Source: Methanobacteriota archaeon
Lineage (GTDB): Archaea; Halobacteriota; Bog-38; Methanoflorentales; Methanoflorentaceae
Assembly: GCA_003170935.1 (NCBI GenBank)
Contig: PMYA01000176.1
Location: 1-8,728 of the forward strand
Reading direction: 5' to 3'
Length of the DNA stretch: 8,728 nt
Shown one piece after another: positions 1 to 5,412 of this stretch (positions are counted from its first letter, which is position 1; each line of letters begins with the position of its first letter). Position numbers and translations under genes: made by a program. The notes under the pieces were generated by a model that saw only the letters and a list, made by a program, of their open reading frames with translations, was not told the DNA's origin and did no database searches.

Positions 1-18
1 TTTATCTTAAGGAATCCT

Positions 19-32
19 AATCTTACTCCGAT
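19..32 (-). promoter_or_regulatory. Repeated leader motif, copy 1
   Basis: Read on the minus strand, positions 20-32 are ATCGGAGTAAGAT. The same 13 bases occur on the minus strand at 1515-1527, in the leader of the KTSC gene, where GGAG may act as a distant ribosome binding site. By analogy this copy may belong to the leader of a minus-strand gene lying left of the window. The surrounding 125 bases are very AT-rich and hold no convincing gene. Function is not known. Confidence 0.25.
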
Positions 33-62
33 ATCTTAGTTAACAAAATATTACTTAAGAAT

Positions 63-73
63 GAATATATACA
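63..73 (+). promoter_or_regulatory. Possible TATA box in AT-rich leader
   Basis: The run gaatatatac lies in an AT-rich stretch and is the best TATA-like sequence upstream of the HdrB-like gene. The gap to its proposed start at 251 is long (about 180 bases), so either the leader is long or a short gene lies between. Two tiny open frames occur there (126-227 and 154-213) but nothing recognisable is encoded. An AAAGGAGGG at 187-195 resembles a ribosome binding site but is about 55 bases from the start, too far for it. Confidence 0.2.
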
Positions 74-250
74 CAAAAACGCAGGCATTAAAACAACATA
101 TAGAAAGAACAGTGAATTAGAACACATGCGAGGACCATTCTGCGCAAGCATTAATGATGCACGAAGAATGCTTAAAAAAAGCGCCCAAAGGAGGGCTTTT
201 CGACGACCACTAAATCACTCGTTTTAACGTCTTCCAAGCTGCCTCAACGC

Positions 251-1135
251 TTGTACCTGTTCAAGAGTTGTGTTGCAGGGACGTTCTATCCAGGCATAGA
301 ACGGTCATTTAGGTTCATACTAAATTCTTTGCACGTCGACTACTTTGATGATCCGAACCAGTCGTCGTGCGCCGGGTTTGGAGTGCACTGCGGCGTGGTG
401 CCTCCCGAGGTCAATCTCAGTCTCAACGCCAGAAATCTTGCGCTTGCCTACAATTCAGGGTACACCAATATCGAGTGTACGTGCCCCACTTCATATGCAA
501 ATCTAAAGGAGTGTATAGGGGCGCTTAACGACGAAAAAACCCGAGCAGTGATAAATAATGTGTTGAAAGCGGTGAACTATGAGTACAAAGGAGGCGTAAC
601 GGTCTATCACGCTGCTGAGGTGCTTTATGCAATGAAAGAGAGCCTCATTGAGCGAGCTACGCTGTCTCTTACAGGTTTAAAGATTGCAACGCATCACGGT
701 TGTCACTATTCAAAAGTGTTTTATGACGAAGTCACTGCAGGATCATGGGAGTATCCTACGTTATTGGATGAGATCTGTGCGGAGTTTTCTGGCACGCTAC
801 TGGACTATTCTGAACGATCGCTATGCTGTGGAATGGGTTTTTCGAACTTCGTTACCTCGAGCGACTACACAGAATCGATAGCCTTACTGAAATTAAAAAG
901 CATTCTCGCGGAAGAACCTGACGTCATTATTACTATGTGTGGCGCTTGTCAAGCAGTCCTTGACCATCTTCAAAAGCGTTTTGAAAAAAAATTTGAACGT
1001 GTCGCTCCGGTGCTTAATGTGTCGCAACTGGTAGCGATTTTGCTCGGCGCTGACACACAAAGAGACGTTGCCATTCAGTTTTCCGCGGTAGATGTTCTCC
1101 CCCTTTTAAAAAAGATAAAGACCGTTAGATGCTGA
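251..1135 (+). CDS. hdrB: HdrB-like heterodisulfide reductase subunit B (CCG-domain protein)
   Basis: HdrB is the catalytic subunit of CoM-S-S-CoB heterodisulfide reductase in methanogens and ANME archaea. It holds two noncubane [4Fe-4S] clusters, each bound by a CCG motif (C...CC...CxxC). The protein has 294 residues, the usual HdrB length. The C-terminal motif is complete: Cys151, Cys192-Cys193, Cys230 and Cys233. The N-terminal motif is altered: Cys7 and Cys40 are kept, but the CC pair reads Ser39-Cys40 and the CxxC reads Cys78-x-x-Ser81. Other cysteines (47, 76) are nearby. The start is TTG, the only usable start in this frame after the stop at 173-175; no ribosome binding site is near. 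No hdrA or hdrC lies beside it within the window, so it may be one of the many HdrB paralogues in these genomes, with an unknown partner. Family call is firm; the exact substrate is not. Confidence 0.85.
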   Translation: MYLFKSCVAGTFYPGIERSFRFILNSLHVDYFDDPNQSSCAGFGVHCGVVPPEVNLSLNARNLALAYNSGYTNIECTCPTSYANLKECIGALNDEKTRAVINNVLKAVNYEYKGGVTVYHAAEVLYAMKESLIERATLSLTGLKIATHHGCHYSKVFYDEVTAGSWEYPTLLDEICAEFSGTLLDYSERSLCCGMGFSNFVTSSDYTESIALLKLKSILAEEPDVIITMCGACQAVLDHLQKRFEKKFERVAPVLNVSQLVAILLGADTQRDVAIQFSAVDVLPLLKKIKTVRC

Positions 1136-1243
1136 AATTTTGAATCGGACTGGCTTAAACGGGCACTGGGGTAGCATGATCAATCAAATCCAGAGCGATC
1201 TTAGCTGACTTCAAGTTCCTATCGATCGCGGCAGGTTTTGCGC

Positions 1244-1513
1244 TTAAGTATCAAAAACGCCTTTAAAGAGGTTAAGCCGAGGCCTTCGCACGACTTTTCG
1301 TTTATAATGCCCATTTATATTCTTAGCGAAGTATTGAAGGTCCGTTTTTTCAAGATTTAAGCCTAAAGAATCCATAAGGCCCTTGTAGATCTCCTCAGGC
1401 ACTTCTGAATACTGAAAGACACTCGAATCACAGAATTCAATTTCGAGCGTTGATGCATCCCTGTCATACCCGACTGCTCTGACGCTTATGGAAACAACGA
1501 TTTCACGATCCAC
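1244..1513 (-). CDS. KTSC-domain protein
   Basis: This 89-residue protein matches the small KTSC domain. An N-terminal strand with VSISVRAVGYD (residues 7-17) is followed by LEIEFCDSSVFQYSEVP (23-39), EEIYKGLMDS, and a C-terminal YFAKNINGHYKRK segment (61-73). KTSC domains occur alone or fused to other domains and have no well-defined biochemical role; nucleic-acid association has been suggested. It starts at ATG 1513. The leader on the minus strand carries GGAG 11 bases before the ATG, inside a 13-base motif also found near the left edge of the window. It is monocistronic as far as can be seen: the DUF6788-like gene on the same strand ends 111 bases upstream. The C-terminus is slightly longer and more basic than usual (RPRLNLF). 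Confidence 0.8.
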   Translation of the reverse strand: MDREIVVSISVRAVGYDRDASTLEIEFCDSSVFQYSEVPEEIYKGLMDSLGLNLEKTDLQYFAKNINGHYKRKVVRRPRLNLFKGVFDT

Positions 1514-1514
1514 G

Positions 1515-1545
1515 ATCTTACTCCGATTTACACAATATTAAACTT
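1515..1545 (-). promoter_or_regulatory. Leader of KTSC gene with repeated motif and AT-rich promoter
   Basis: On the minus strand this stretch contains an AT-rich TATA-like tract (AGTTTAATATTGTG), then ATCGGAGTAAGAT (1515-1527) just before the ATG at 1513. The 13-mer is identical to the complement of 20-32 and nearly repeated on the plus strand at 2154-2165. Confidence 0.3.
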
Positions 1546-1624
1546 TTTGGTGTATAAGAACATCGGCTAAATTGCAGTAACTAATCGGAGGCCCTCTTAA
1601 GACTAGGTTTTATCACCATGTTGA

Positions 1625-2020
1625 TTATTCAGTCGCAGGGATAAGCCCTGTCATTTCACGTCTTATCTCTTTTAGGCGCGCCAAGACATCCTTTATCTCG
1701 GCATCAATTTTTTTCTGTTTTTTCCAGTCTGCAACTCCCTGTTCAATTTTTGTTATATCCTCTTCGGTTATGTATTGCCATTTTCCTCGGCATTTTGAGG
1801 GCACAAAATAATTGTAAGGGCCGTGCAGTTGTCCTTTCCTGCACCTGCAGTTCTTTTTGCCGCACCTGATCATTCTACGGCGAAGTGAGCCACAGAGTGG
1901 CTTTAGCTGTGCTTTTTCGGCTTTAAGAGCCTTAATCCGGTCAACGATCTCGTGGCTTTCGTCCAGTAGCTTCTTTACCTTGTATAGGTTATCATCAGAG
2001 TCTTTCAGCACTTTTTCCAT
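1625..2020 (-). CDS. DUF6788-like protein: coiled coil flanking a Cys-rich CGKKNCRC/HGPY knuckle
   Basis: This 131-residue protein has a predicted coiled-coil N-terminal half (residues about 11-40, with Leu/Ile/Val heptads). A compact Cys/His segment follows: Cys53-x4-Cys58-x-Cys60, then HGPY at 66-69 and an aromatic YF. A second charged helical region lies at 85-125. This architecture is that of a widespread uncharacterised family (DUF6788), which I recall as common in ANME and Methanoperedens-type archaea and often near mobile DNA. The Cys cluster suggests a small metal-binding or nucleic-acid-binding knuckle, but no function is established. The ATG at 2020 has only a weak AGGCG upstream. 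The frame remains open for 51 more codons without any ATG, GTG or TTG, up to a TGA near 2176, so the gene may be a 5'-shortened version of a longer one. Confidence 0.65.
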   Translation of the reverse strand: MEKVLKDSDDNLYKVKKLLDESHEIVDRIKALKAEKAQLKPLCGSLRRRMIRCGKKNCRCRKGQLHGPYNYFVPSKCRGKWQYITEEDITKIEQGVADWKKQKKIDAEIKDVLARLKEIRREMTGLIPATE

Positions 2021-2153
2021 GTTAATTTCGCCTAAACTAGTTCTTGCTGCAGCATTCTGGCAGCGCCTCTTCTTGTCTCTAAATTCTTTTACGTTAATAT
2101 GTTTCTTTGTGGATGTACTTCTTCTTAACCTGATAGCTATATTGAGATGCCTA

Positions 2154-2165
2154 ATCGGGGTAAGA
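2154..2165 (+). repeat. Repeated motif ATCGGGGTAAGA, copy 3
   Basis: This differs by one base from the minus-strand ATCGGAGTAAGA copies at 20-32 and 1515-1527. CTAATCGG(A/G)G is also shared between 1581-1590 and 2151-2160. It sits in the 280-base spacer between the divergently oriented DUF6788-like gene and the beta-helix gene, next to an AT-rich stretch. It may be a shared regulatory site or chance. Confidence 0.2.
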
Positions 2166-2248
2166 GTTATATTTGTTCATGTGATAGTGGTGTATACAAC
2201 AGGTTAATCGCAATGAGATTTGCCTTAACAAAGTAATCTTTCATCCGA

Positions 2249-2260
2249 CGTTTATTAATA
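2249..2260 (+). promoter_or_regulatory. Archaeal TATA box of the beta-helix surface-protein gene
   Basis: TTTATTAATA at 2251-2260 fits the archaeal TATA consensus (TTTAWATA-like). With a start of transcription about 25 bases downstream (near 2280-2285), the leader before the ATG at 2301 would be about 15-20 bases. No strong ribosome binding site is visible in it. Confidence 0.45.
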
Positions 2261-2300
2261 TCAAGTTCCGAACATAGATTCTGTCTCGAGATAACACACC

Positions 2301-3521
2301 ATGCGCAAAATTTTGGCTCCTCTTTTAGGCATTTTAGTAACGTGTTTGATCGTAAGCACACTCGCTGTCTCAGTTAATGGCGCCGCACTAAATGTGGGCT
2401 CAGGAGGTCAATACACATCAATTACTGCAGCGGTCAATGCTGCCCAATCCGGCGATACAATCACCATTAGTGCCGGCACCTACTCTGAGAATGTAGTTGT
2501 GACGAAGTCAGTCACCATTAAAGCCGCCAGTCCTGGATCTACTGTCGTCACCGCTTCAGATCCGAGCAAAGATGTGTTTGTCGTGCAAGCCACGAACGTT
2601 CGCATAGAAGGATTGACAATCACAGGAGCGACAGGCGCCTCAGGTATTCACGTCGATCACAATTCAGCATGTGTTATGTCTGACATCAGCGCTCACGGAA
2701 ACGATCGCGCCATCTATCTTGATGGAGCTACGAATTGCGAAGTGAGCGCAAGTAACCTTGCCGATAACGGATATGGCGTTTACTGTGATAACGCTTCAAA
2801 CAACACTATATCGAGTATCGTTGCAACGGGCGAGCAAGGAAATGGAAAGGCGCTCGGTGATGGCATCTATATGTACTACTCCGACGCCAACACGATCAAC
2901 CACTCCAACCTCAGTGCCAACCACGTCTATGGCATCTCACTCTATCACTCGTCCGGCAATACGATAACCAACAACTCAATACTCAACAACCAGGACATCG
3001 GCGTCCGGCTACGCGAGTCAAACAATAATACGCTCACCTTTAACACCATCAGCGGGAATGTTAACCTTGGGGTTCTCTCTATTACGGAGACCGGGGACAA
3101 GATCTACCTTAATAACTTCATTAGCCAGCCAAACACCGTAAGTGAAGCGGTAGAGAATAGCTTGAGCTCGCCACAGCAGCTTTTTTACACCTTCGGCGGT
3201 GCGATACATCACGGATACATGGGCAACTACTACTCAGATTACAAGGGTGGTGACGTTAACGGGACGGGGGTTGGGAGCCCCGCTTCTGCGAATGGCGATA
3301 AGAACCCGTTAGTTCAGCAATTTGAGAATTATACGAACATAAGCGTAACCAATACAGCTTTATCATCTACTACTACAACTTCTACGGCATCCACACAGAC
3401 AACTAACGTTACGAATGCAGCCGCACAAACGTCAACGCCTGGATTTGGTGTAGAAGGTGCATTTCTTGCGATCGTGTTAGTAACCTCTTTCTTGGCGTAC
3501 TCGCGGATAAGACGTCGCTAG
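2301..3521 (+). CDS. Secreted NosD-like right-handed beta-helix protein with PGF-CTERM anchor
   Basis: This 406-residue protein has a classic Sec signal peptide (MRKI, hydrophobic core 5-23, cleavage near Ala28). A PbH1/NosD-type parallel beta-helix follows, from about residue 33 to 285. It opens with the pectate-lyase-like segment GGQYTSITAAVNAAQSGDTI and continues with Asn-rich rungs such as SNNTISSIVATG and SGNTITNNSILNNQ. A Ser/Thr-rich linker (about 345-378) leads to a PGF-CTERM tail: Thr379-Pro-Gly-Phe, a hydrophobic helix (about 386-401) and a terminal RIRRR. In archaea this tail is cut by archaeosortase A and replaced by a lipid anchor, so the protein should sit outside the cell, bound to the membrane or S-layer. 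Many N-glycosylation sequons (NNT, NHS, NVT, NYT) fit that. The substrate or partner is unknown; beta-helices of this type often bind or cleave polysaccharide. Confidence 0.9.
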   Translation: MRKILAPLLGILVTCLIVSTLAVSVNGAALNVGSGGQYTSITAAVNAAQSGDTITISAGTYSENVVVTKSVTIKAASPGSTVVTASDPSKDVFVVQATNVRIEGLTITGATGASGIHVDHNSACVMSDISAHGNDRAIYLDGATNCEVSASNLADNGYGVYCDNASNNTISSIVATGEQGNGKALGDGIYMYYSDANTINHSNLSANHVYGISLYHSSGNTITNNSILNNQDIGVRLRESNNNTLTFNTISGNVNLGVLSITETGDKIYLNNFISQPNTVSEAVENSLSSPQQLFYTFGGAIHHGYMGNYYSDYKGGDVNGTGVGSPASANGDKNPLVQQFENYTNISVTNTALSSTTTTSTASTQTTNVTNAAAQTSTPGFGVEGAFLAIVLVTSFLAYSRIRRR

Positions 3522-3538
3522 AACGGATATTTGTGCAT

Positions 3539-3640
3539 GTCGCAAAGCGAGAAAAATCCATCATTCTGGGATGATGGAGACGAGAAATTGTTTTTTTCTC
3601 TTACGTGGATGATGCAAGGATCTTTGGGCACGCTTGCGAC
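3539..3640 (+). other. Nested inverted-repeat (stem-in-stem) element, possible terminator or structured RNA
   Basis: Three complementary arms lie within each other, 17 bases after the surface-protein stop. The outer arm is GTCGCAAAGCG (3539-3549) against CGCTTGCGAC (3631-3640), 10 pairs with one bulged A. The middle arm is AGAAAAA (3550-3556) against TTTTTCT (3593-3599). The inner arm is TCCATCAT (3557-3564) against ATGATGGA (3571-3578) with a six-base TCTGGG loop. Middle and inner arms stack on the 5' side; a 14-base bulge (3579-3592) lies on the 3' side. A second GAGAAA (3582-3587) can compete for TTTCTC (3595-3600). The seven-T run suggests transcription termination for the upstream gene; the outer GC-rich arm suggests more than a simple terminator. 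Confidence 0.5.
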
Positions 3641-3816
3641 CTTATTTTCATATAGCATTAAGTAAAACAAAGCTTATGCGTAAGTGTCCTCCAGCGAAGG
3701 AATTGGACCTAAACCGACGGCGATGGACGCTGCAGAGATCCTGGGCAGGTCAAGCTCCTGCTTAATGAAGAACGTGAGCCTTGGTAAGATTAACATGCTT
3801 AGGGGTTAGCGCATAG
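3641..3816. other. Spacer before the MBL gene; one weak 41-codon open frame
   Basis: No recognisable gene. The frame 3684-3809 (GTG start, plus strand) encodes 41 residues including MDAAEILGRSSSCLMKN, faintly like a helix-turn-helix half, but it has no ribosome binding site and I would not call it a gene. AGGGG at 3801-3805, eleven bases before the next ATG, may be a weak ribosome binding site for the MBL gene. Confidence 0.3.
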
Positions 3817-4638
3817 ATGGACGTCGAAATAACGCTGCTTTCAGATAACGCCGTTAATAAAAAGGGATTGCTTGCTGAACATGGACTGTCTATCCTACTT
3901 GAGAGGGGTGCGCAACAGCTTCTCTTTGACGTTGGCCAAGGTATATCTGCTGTTCATAATGCACACGTTCTTGGCATCACGTTTAATTCTCCCTCCATCG
4001 TCTTAAGCCACGGTCATTACGACCATACCGGTGGCCTTATGCCGTTTGTACGTATTTTTCCAAGGACGGCTATTTTCGCGCACAGCGATGTTTTTACGCA
4101 GCGCTTCTCGGTAACGGAAACAAATAATGTCCGTAATGTCAGCGCGCCCTTTACCAAAGAGGAATTGGAGCGCGAAGGTGTCGAGGTTTACTTCGAAAAT
4201 GATCCACATGAGGTATTAGAAGGGATATGGACAACTGGGCAGATCGCTCGACCTTTCGCTGCTGATCAACGTGTAACAGGGCTATCGCTCGACGTTGCCG
4301 GCAGAGTGATCGACAACGTTCTCGATGAAATTGCAATAGTCGTTGTAGGACCTAAGAAAGCATTGCTACTGCTTGGCTGTGCACACGCCGGCGTGCGAAA
4401 CACAATTCAGCAGGTCGAAGCAATGACTGAGAAACCGCTTTACGGTATAGTCGGTGGCTTGCATCTCTTAGATGTATCTCCACGTAATGTACGGGCACTT
4501 GCATTATTTCTGCGCGAACGAGGTGTGGAGTTCGTCGCAGCATCACATTGTACAGGATGCAAAGCTGCCGAAGTGATAAGCAAGTACGTAGAATGCACAC
4601 TGACTGCTGTGGGAACCCATCTGAGATTTCAGCTTTGA
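3817..4638 (+). CDS. MBL-fold metallohydrolase of the COG1237 / dihydropterin RFAP-synthase-like family
   Basis: This is a 273-residue metallo-beta-lactamase-fold protein. The metal-binding motif is His65-x-His67-x-Asp69-His70 (SHGHYDHTGG). Further conserved positions are Asp38 (LLFDVGQG), the family-specific GCAHAG (Cys188-His190), GGLHL (His216) and SHCTGC (His244, Cys245, Cys248). These extra motifs identify COG1237. Archaeal members are usually annotated as 7,8-dihydropterin-6-methyl-4-(beta-D-ribofuranosyl)-aminobenzene-5'-phosphate synthase, a methanopterin-pathway name; the real substrate of most members is unproven. Length is normal and no signal peptide is seen, so it should be cytoplasmic. 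The ATG at 3817 has a weak AGGGG upstream. It stands alone on its strand, but the methyltransferase and DsrE genes 0.8 kb downstream read the same way and may belong to the same metabolic theme. Confidence 0.85.
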   Translation: MDVEITLLSDNAVNKKGLLAEHGLSILLERGAQQLLFDVGQGISAVHNAHVLGITFNSPSIVLSHGHYDHTGGLMPFVRIFPRTAIFAHSDVFTQRFSVTETNNVRNVSAPFTKEELEREGVEVYFENDPHEVLEGIWTTGQIARPFAADQRVTGLSLDVAGRVIDNVLDEIAIVVVGPKKALLLLGCAHAGVRNTIQQVEAMTEKPLYGIVGGLHLLDVSPRNVRALALFLRERGVEFVAASHCTGCKAAEVISKYVECTLTAVGTHLRFQL

Positions 4639-4666
4639 CTGCCGATCTAGACAGGGGCCGGCTCGA

Positions 4667-4804
4667 TCACAGGCCTATCATCAGATTGCGCCGGAGAAAT
4701 GTTCGAGCTAACAGCACAAAAACGACACTAAAGCCGATAAGAACGACCTCATCGTAAAGGTCCGGCTTTTTCCGGGATGCAGTAGAACTGGTTGAAACGC
4801 TGAT
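4667..4804 (-). pseudogene. Remnant of a membrane-anchored protein C-terminus (Ser/Thr linker, TM helix, basic tail)
   Basis: On the minus strand a 45-codon stretch between two stops, without any usable start codon, encodes in order: a Ser/Thr-rich segment (SVSTSSTAS), a charged RKKPDLYDE, a 16-17-residue hydrophobic helix (VVLIGFSVVFVLLA) and a basic RTFLRRNL tail. This is the layout of the C-terminal anchor of archaeal surface proteins such as the beta-helix protein at 2301-3521, but without a PGF motif. It is most simply the leftover 3' end of a deleted surface-protein gene. It could also be a chance open frame. It lies downstream of and in the same direction as the 4813-5097 gene. Confidence 0.35.
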
Positions 4805-4812
4805 TTAAATGA

Positions 4813-5097
4813 CTAATCAACAAAGGCATCTTCGACAATGAGTTTTATGTCGCTGATAAATTCAATTGCTTCTTCTTCAGAAGCTACCCCATGCACATCG
4901 ACACGTCCATTTCTATAGATAGTGATGTCACACCCCACGTGGGAAAACCGTGCGACCCCTAATTTTTCCGAGCACTTCGCGACACCCTGCAACATAGCAC
5001 ATAACTCGTGCATGGAAAGTGCCCTGCCGAAATGCCCCTCAACGATTATCCCTCCGGTTAGGCACGGTCGCAACGTCTTCACGTTGTACGCTTTCAT
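4813..5097 (-). CDS. Small protein resembling one TBP half-repeat (TBP-like fold)
   Basis: This 94-residue protein is of no family I can name with certainty. Residues about 24-88 follow the pattern of a single TATA-binding-protein repeat: a helix (ALSMHELCAMLQGVAKCSEK), strands GVARFSHVG and CDITIYRNGRVDVHG, then SEEEAIEFISDIKLIVED. The segment ITIYRNGRVDVHGVASEEEA resembles the TBP strand-turn-strand-helix (...FxSGKxVxTGAKSEEEA). True TBP has two such repeats; here there is one, so a dimer would be needed to form a saddle. The N-terminus (LRPCLTGGIIVEG) is a separate strand region. It starts four bases after the stop of the winged-helix-like gene upstream, so the two are almost certainly co-transcribed and perhaps translationally coupled. 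Role is unknown. Confidence 0.6.
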   Translation of the reverse strand: MKAYNVKTLRPCLTGGIIVEGHFGRALSMHELCAMLQGVAKCSEKLGVARFSHVGCDITIYRNGRVDVHGVASEEEAIEFISDIKLIVEDAFVD

Positions 5098-5101
5098 AGC
5101 A

Positions 5102-5338
5102 CTAGTCCGTCTTTGGGCACCGAGTCGTCATTCTTTTATAGAGGACTTTGCCCTCCGATGTCAACTCGAGGTCGTTGTCGTGCTGAATGGCAAACCCCCC
5201 TTCAACGAGGCGAGTTATCTCCTCCGCTACTATCTTGTCCTTGAGAGCGCCCCAGCTCTTGACGTATTCCTGTTTCTTCGCTATGTCCATACGCCGCCAC
5301 AGGAGGTCGTGCGCTTCGATGTTGACGTCTATTTCCAT
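5102..5338 (-). CDS. Small winged-helix-like protein, first gene of a two-gene operon
   Basis: This is a 78-residue hypothetical protein. I place the start at ATG 5338: on the minus strand AAGGAG lies five bases before it, ideal for ribosome binding, whereas the in-frame GTG two codons earlier (5344) overlaps that site. The C-terminal half, EEITRLVEGGFAIQHDNDLELTSEG and KVLYKRM (residues about 39-70), has the helix-hairpin-helix pattern of the wing and following helix in winged-helix regulators (...LvexGxixxxxx-xLTxeGk). The N-terminal half is acidic-aromatic and less typical. It is followed after four bases by the TBP-half-like gene. The pair is divergent from the methyltransferase and could regulate it from the shared promoter. 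No specific family can be assigned. Confidence 0.55.
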   Translation of the reverse strand: MEIDVNIEAHDLLWRRMDIAKKQEYVKSWGALKDKIVAEEITRLVEGGFAIQHDNDLELTSEGKVLYKRMTTRCPKTD

Positions 5339-5361
5339 GGACACTCCTTACTAAAGGGAAA

Positions 5362-5396
5362 GCGTGTATGCGTTATGGTTAATTTAAGCGTTAATG
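5362..5396. promoter_or_regulatory. Shared divergent promoter with near-palindromic TATA and three GCGT repeats
   Basis: TTAATTTAA at 5379-5387 is nearly self-complementary and can serve as the TATA box in both directions. To the right it lies 26 bases before the methyltransferase ATG (5413), which has no ribosome binding site, so that mRNA is probably leaderless. To the left, transcription starting about 25 bases away gives a leader of roughly 15-20 bases that includes the AAGGAG of the winged-helix-like gene. Three related direct repeats flank it: GCGTGTATG (5362-5370), GCGTTATGG (5370-5378) and GCGTTAATG (5388-5396), plausible operator sites. Confidence 0.4.
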
Positions 5397-5412
5397 AACA
5401 AAGATGTAGGTC

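Noticed and set aside
1155..1246. About 30 startless codons on the minus strand after the KTSC gene (AIDRNLKSAKIALDLIDH...)
   Set aside because: It looked briefly like the tail of a transposase or helical domain, but it is short, has no start, and matches no family motif I can name.
1857..2207. 116-codon plus-strand frame over the start of the DUF6788-like gene
   Set aside because: Ser/Phe/Leu-rich antisense shadow of a Lys/Glu-rich coiled-coil gene; no ribosome binding site.
3605..3640. Possible box C/D small RNA (GATGATG as box C)
   Set aside because: No matching D box (CTGA) at a suitable distance; the repeats are better explained by the inverted-repeat structure.
3684..3809. 41-codon GTG frame before the MBL gene, faint helix-turn-helix look
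   Set aside because: No ribosome binding site, no recognisable domain, and short enough to arise by chance.
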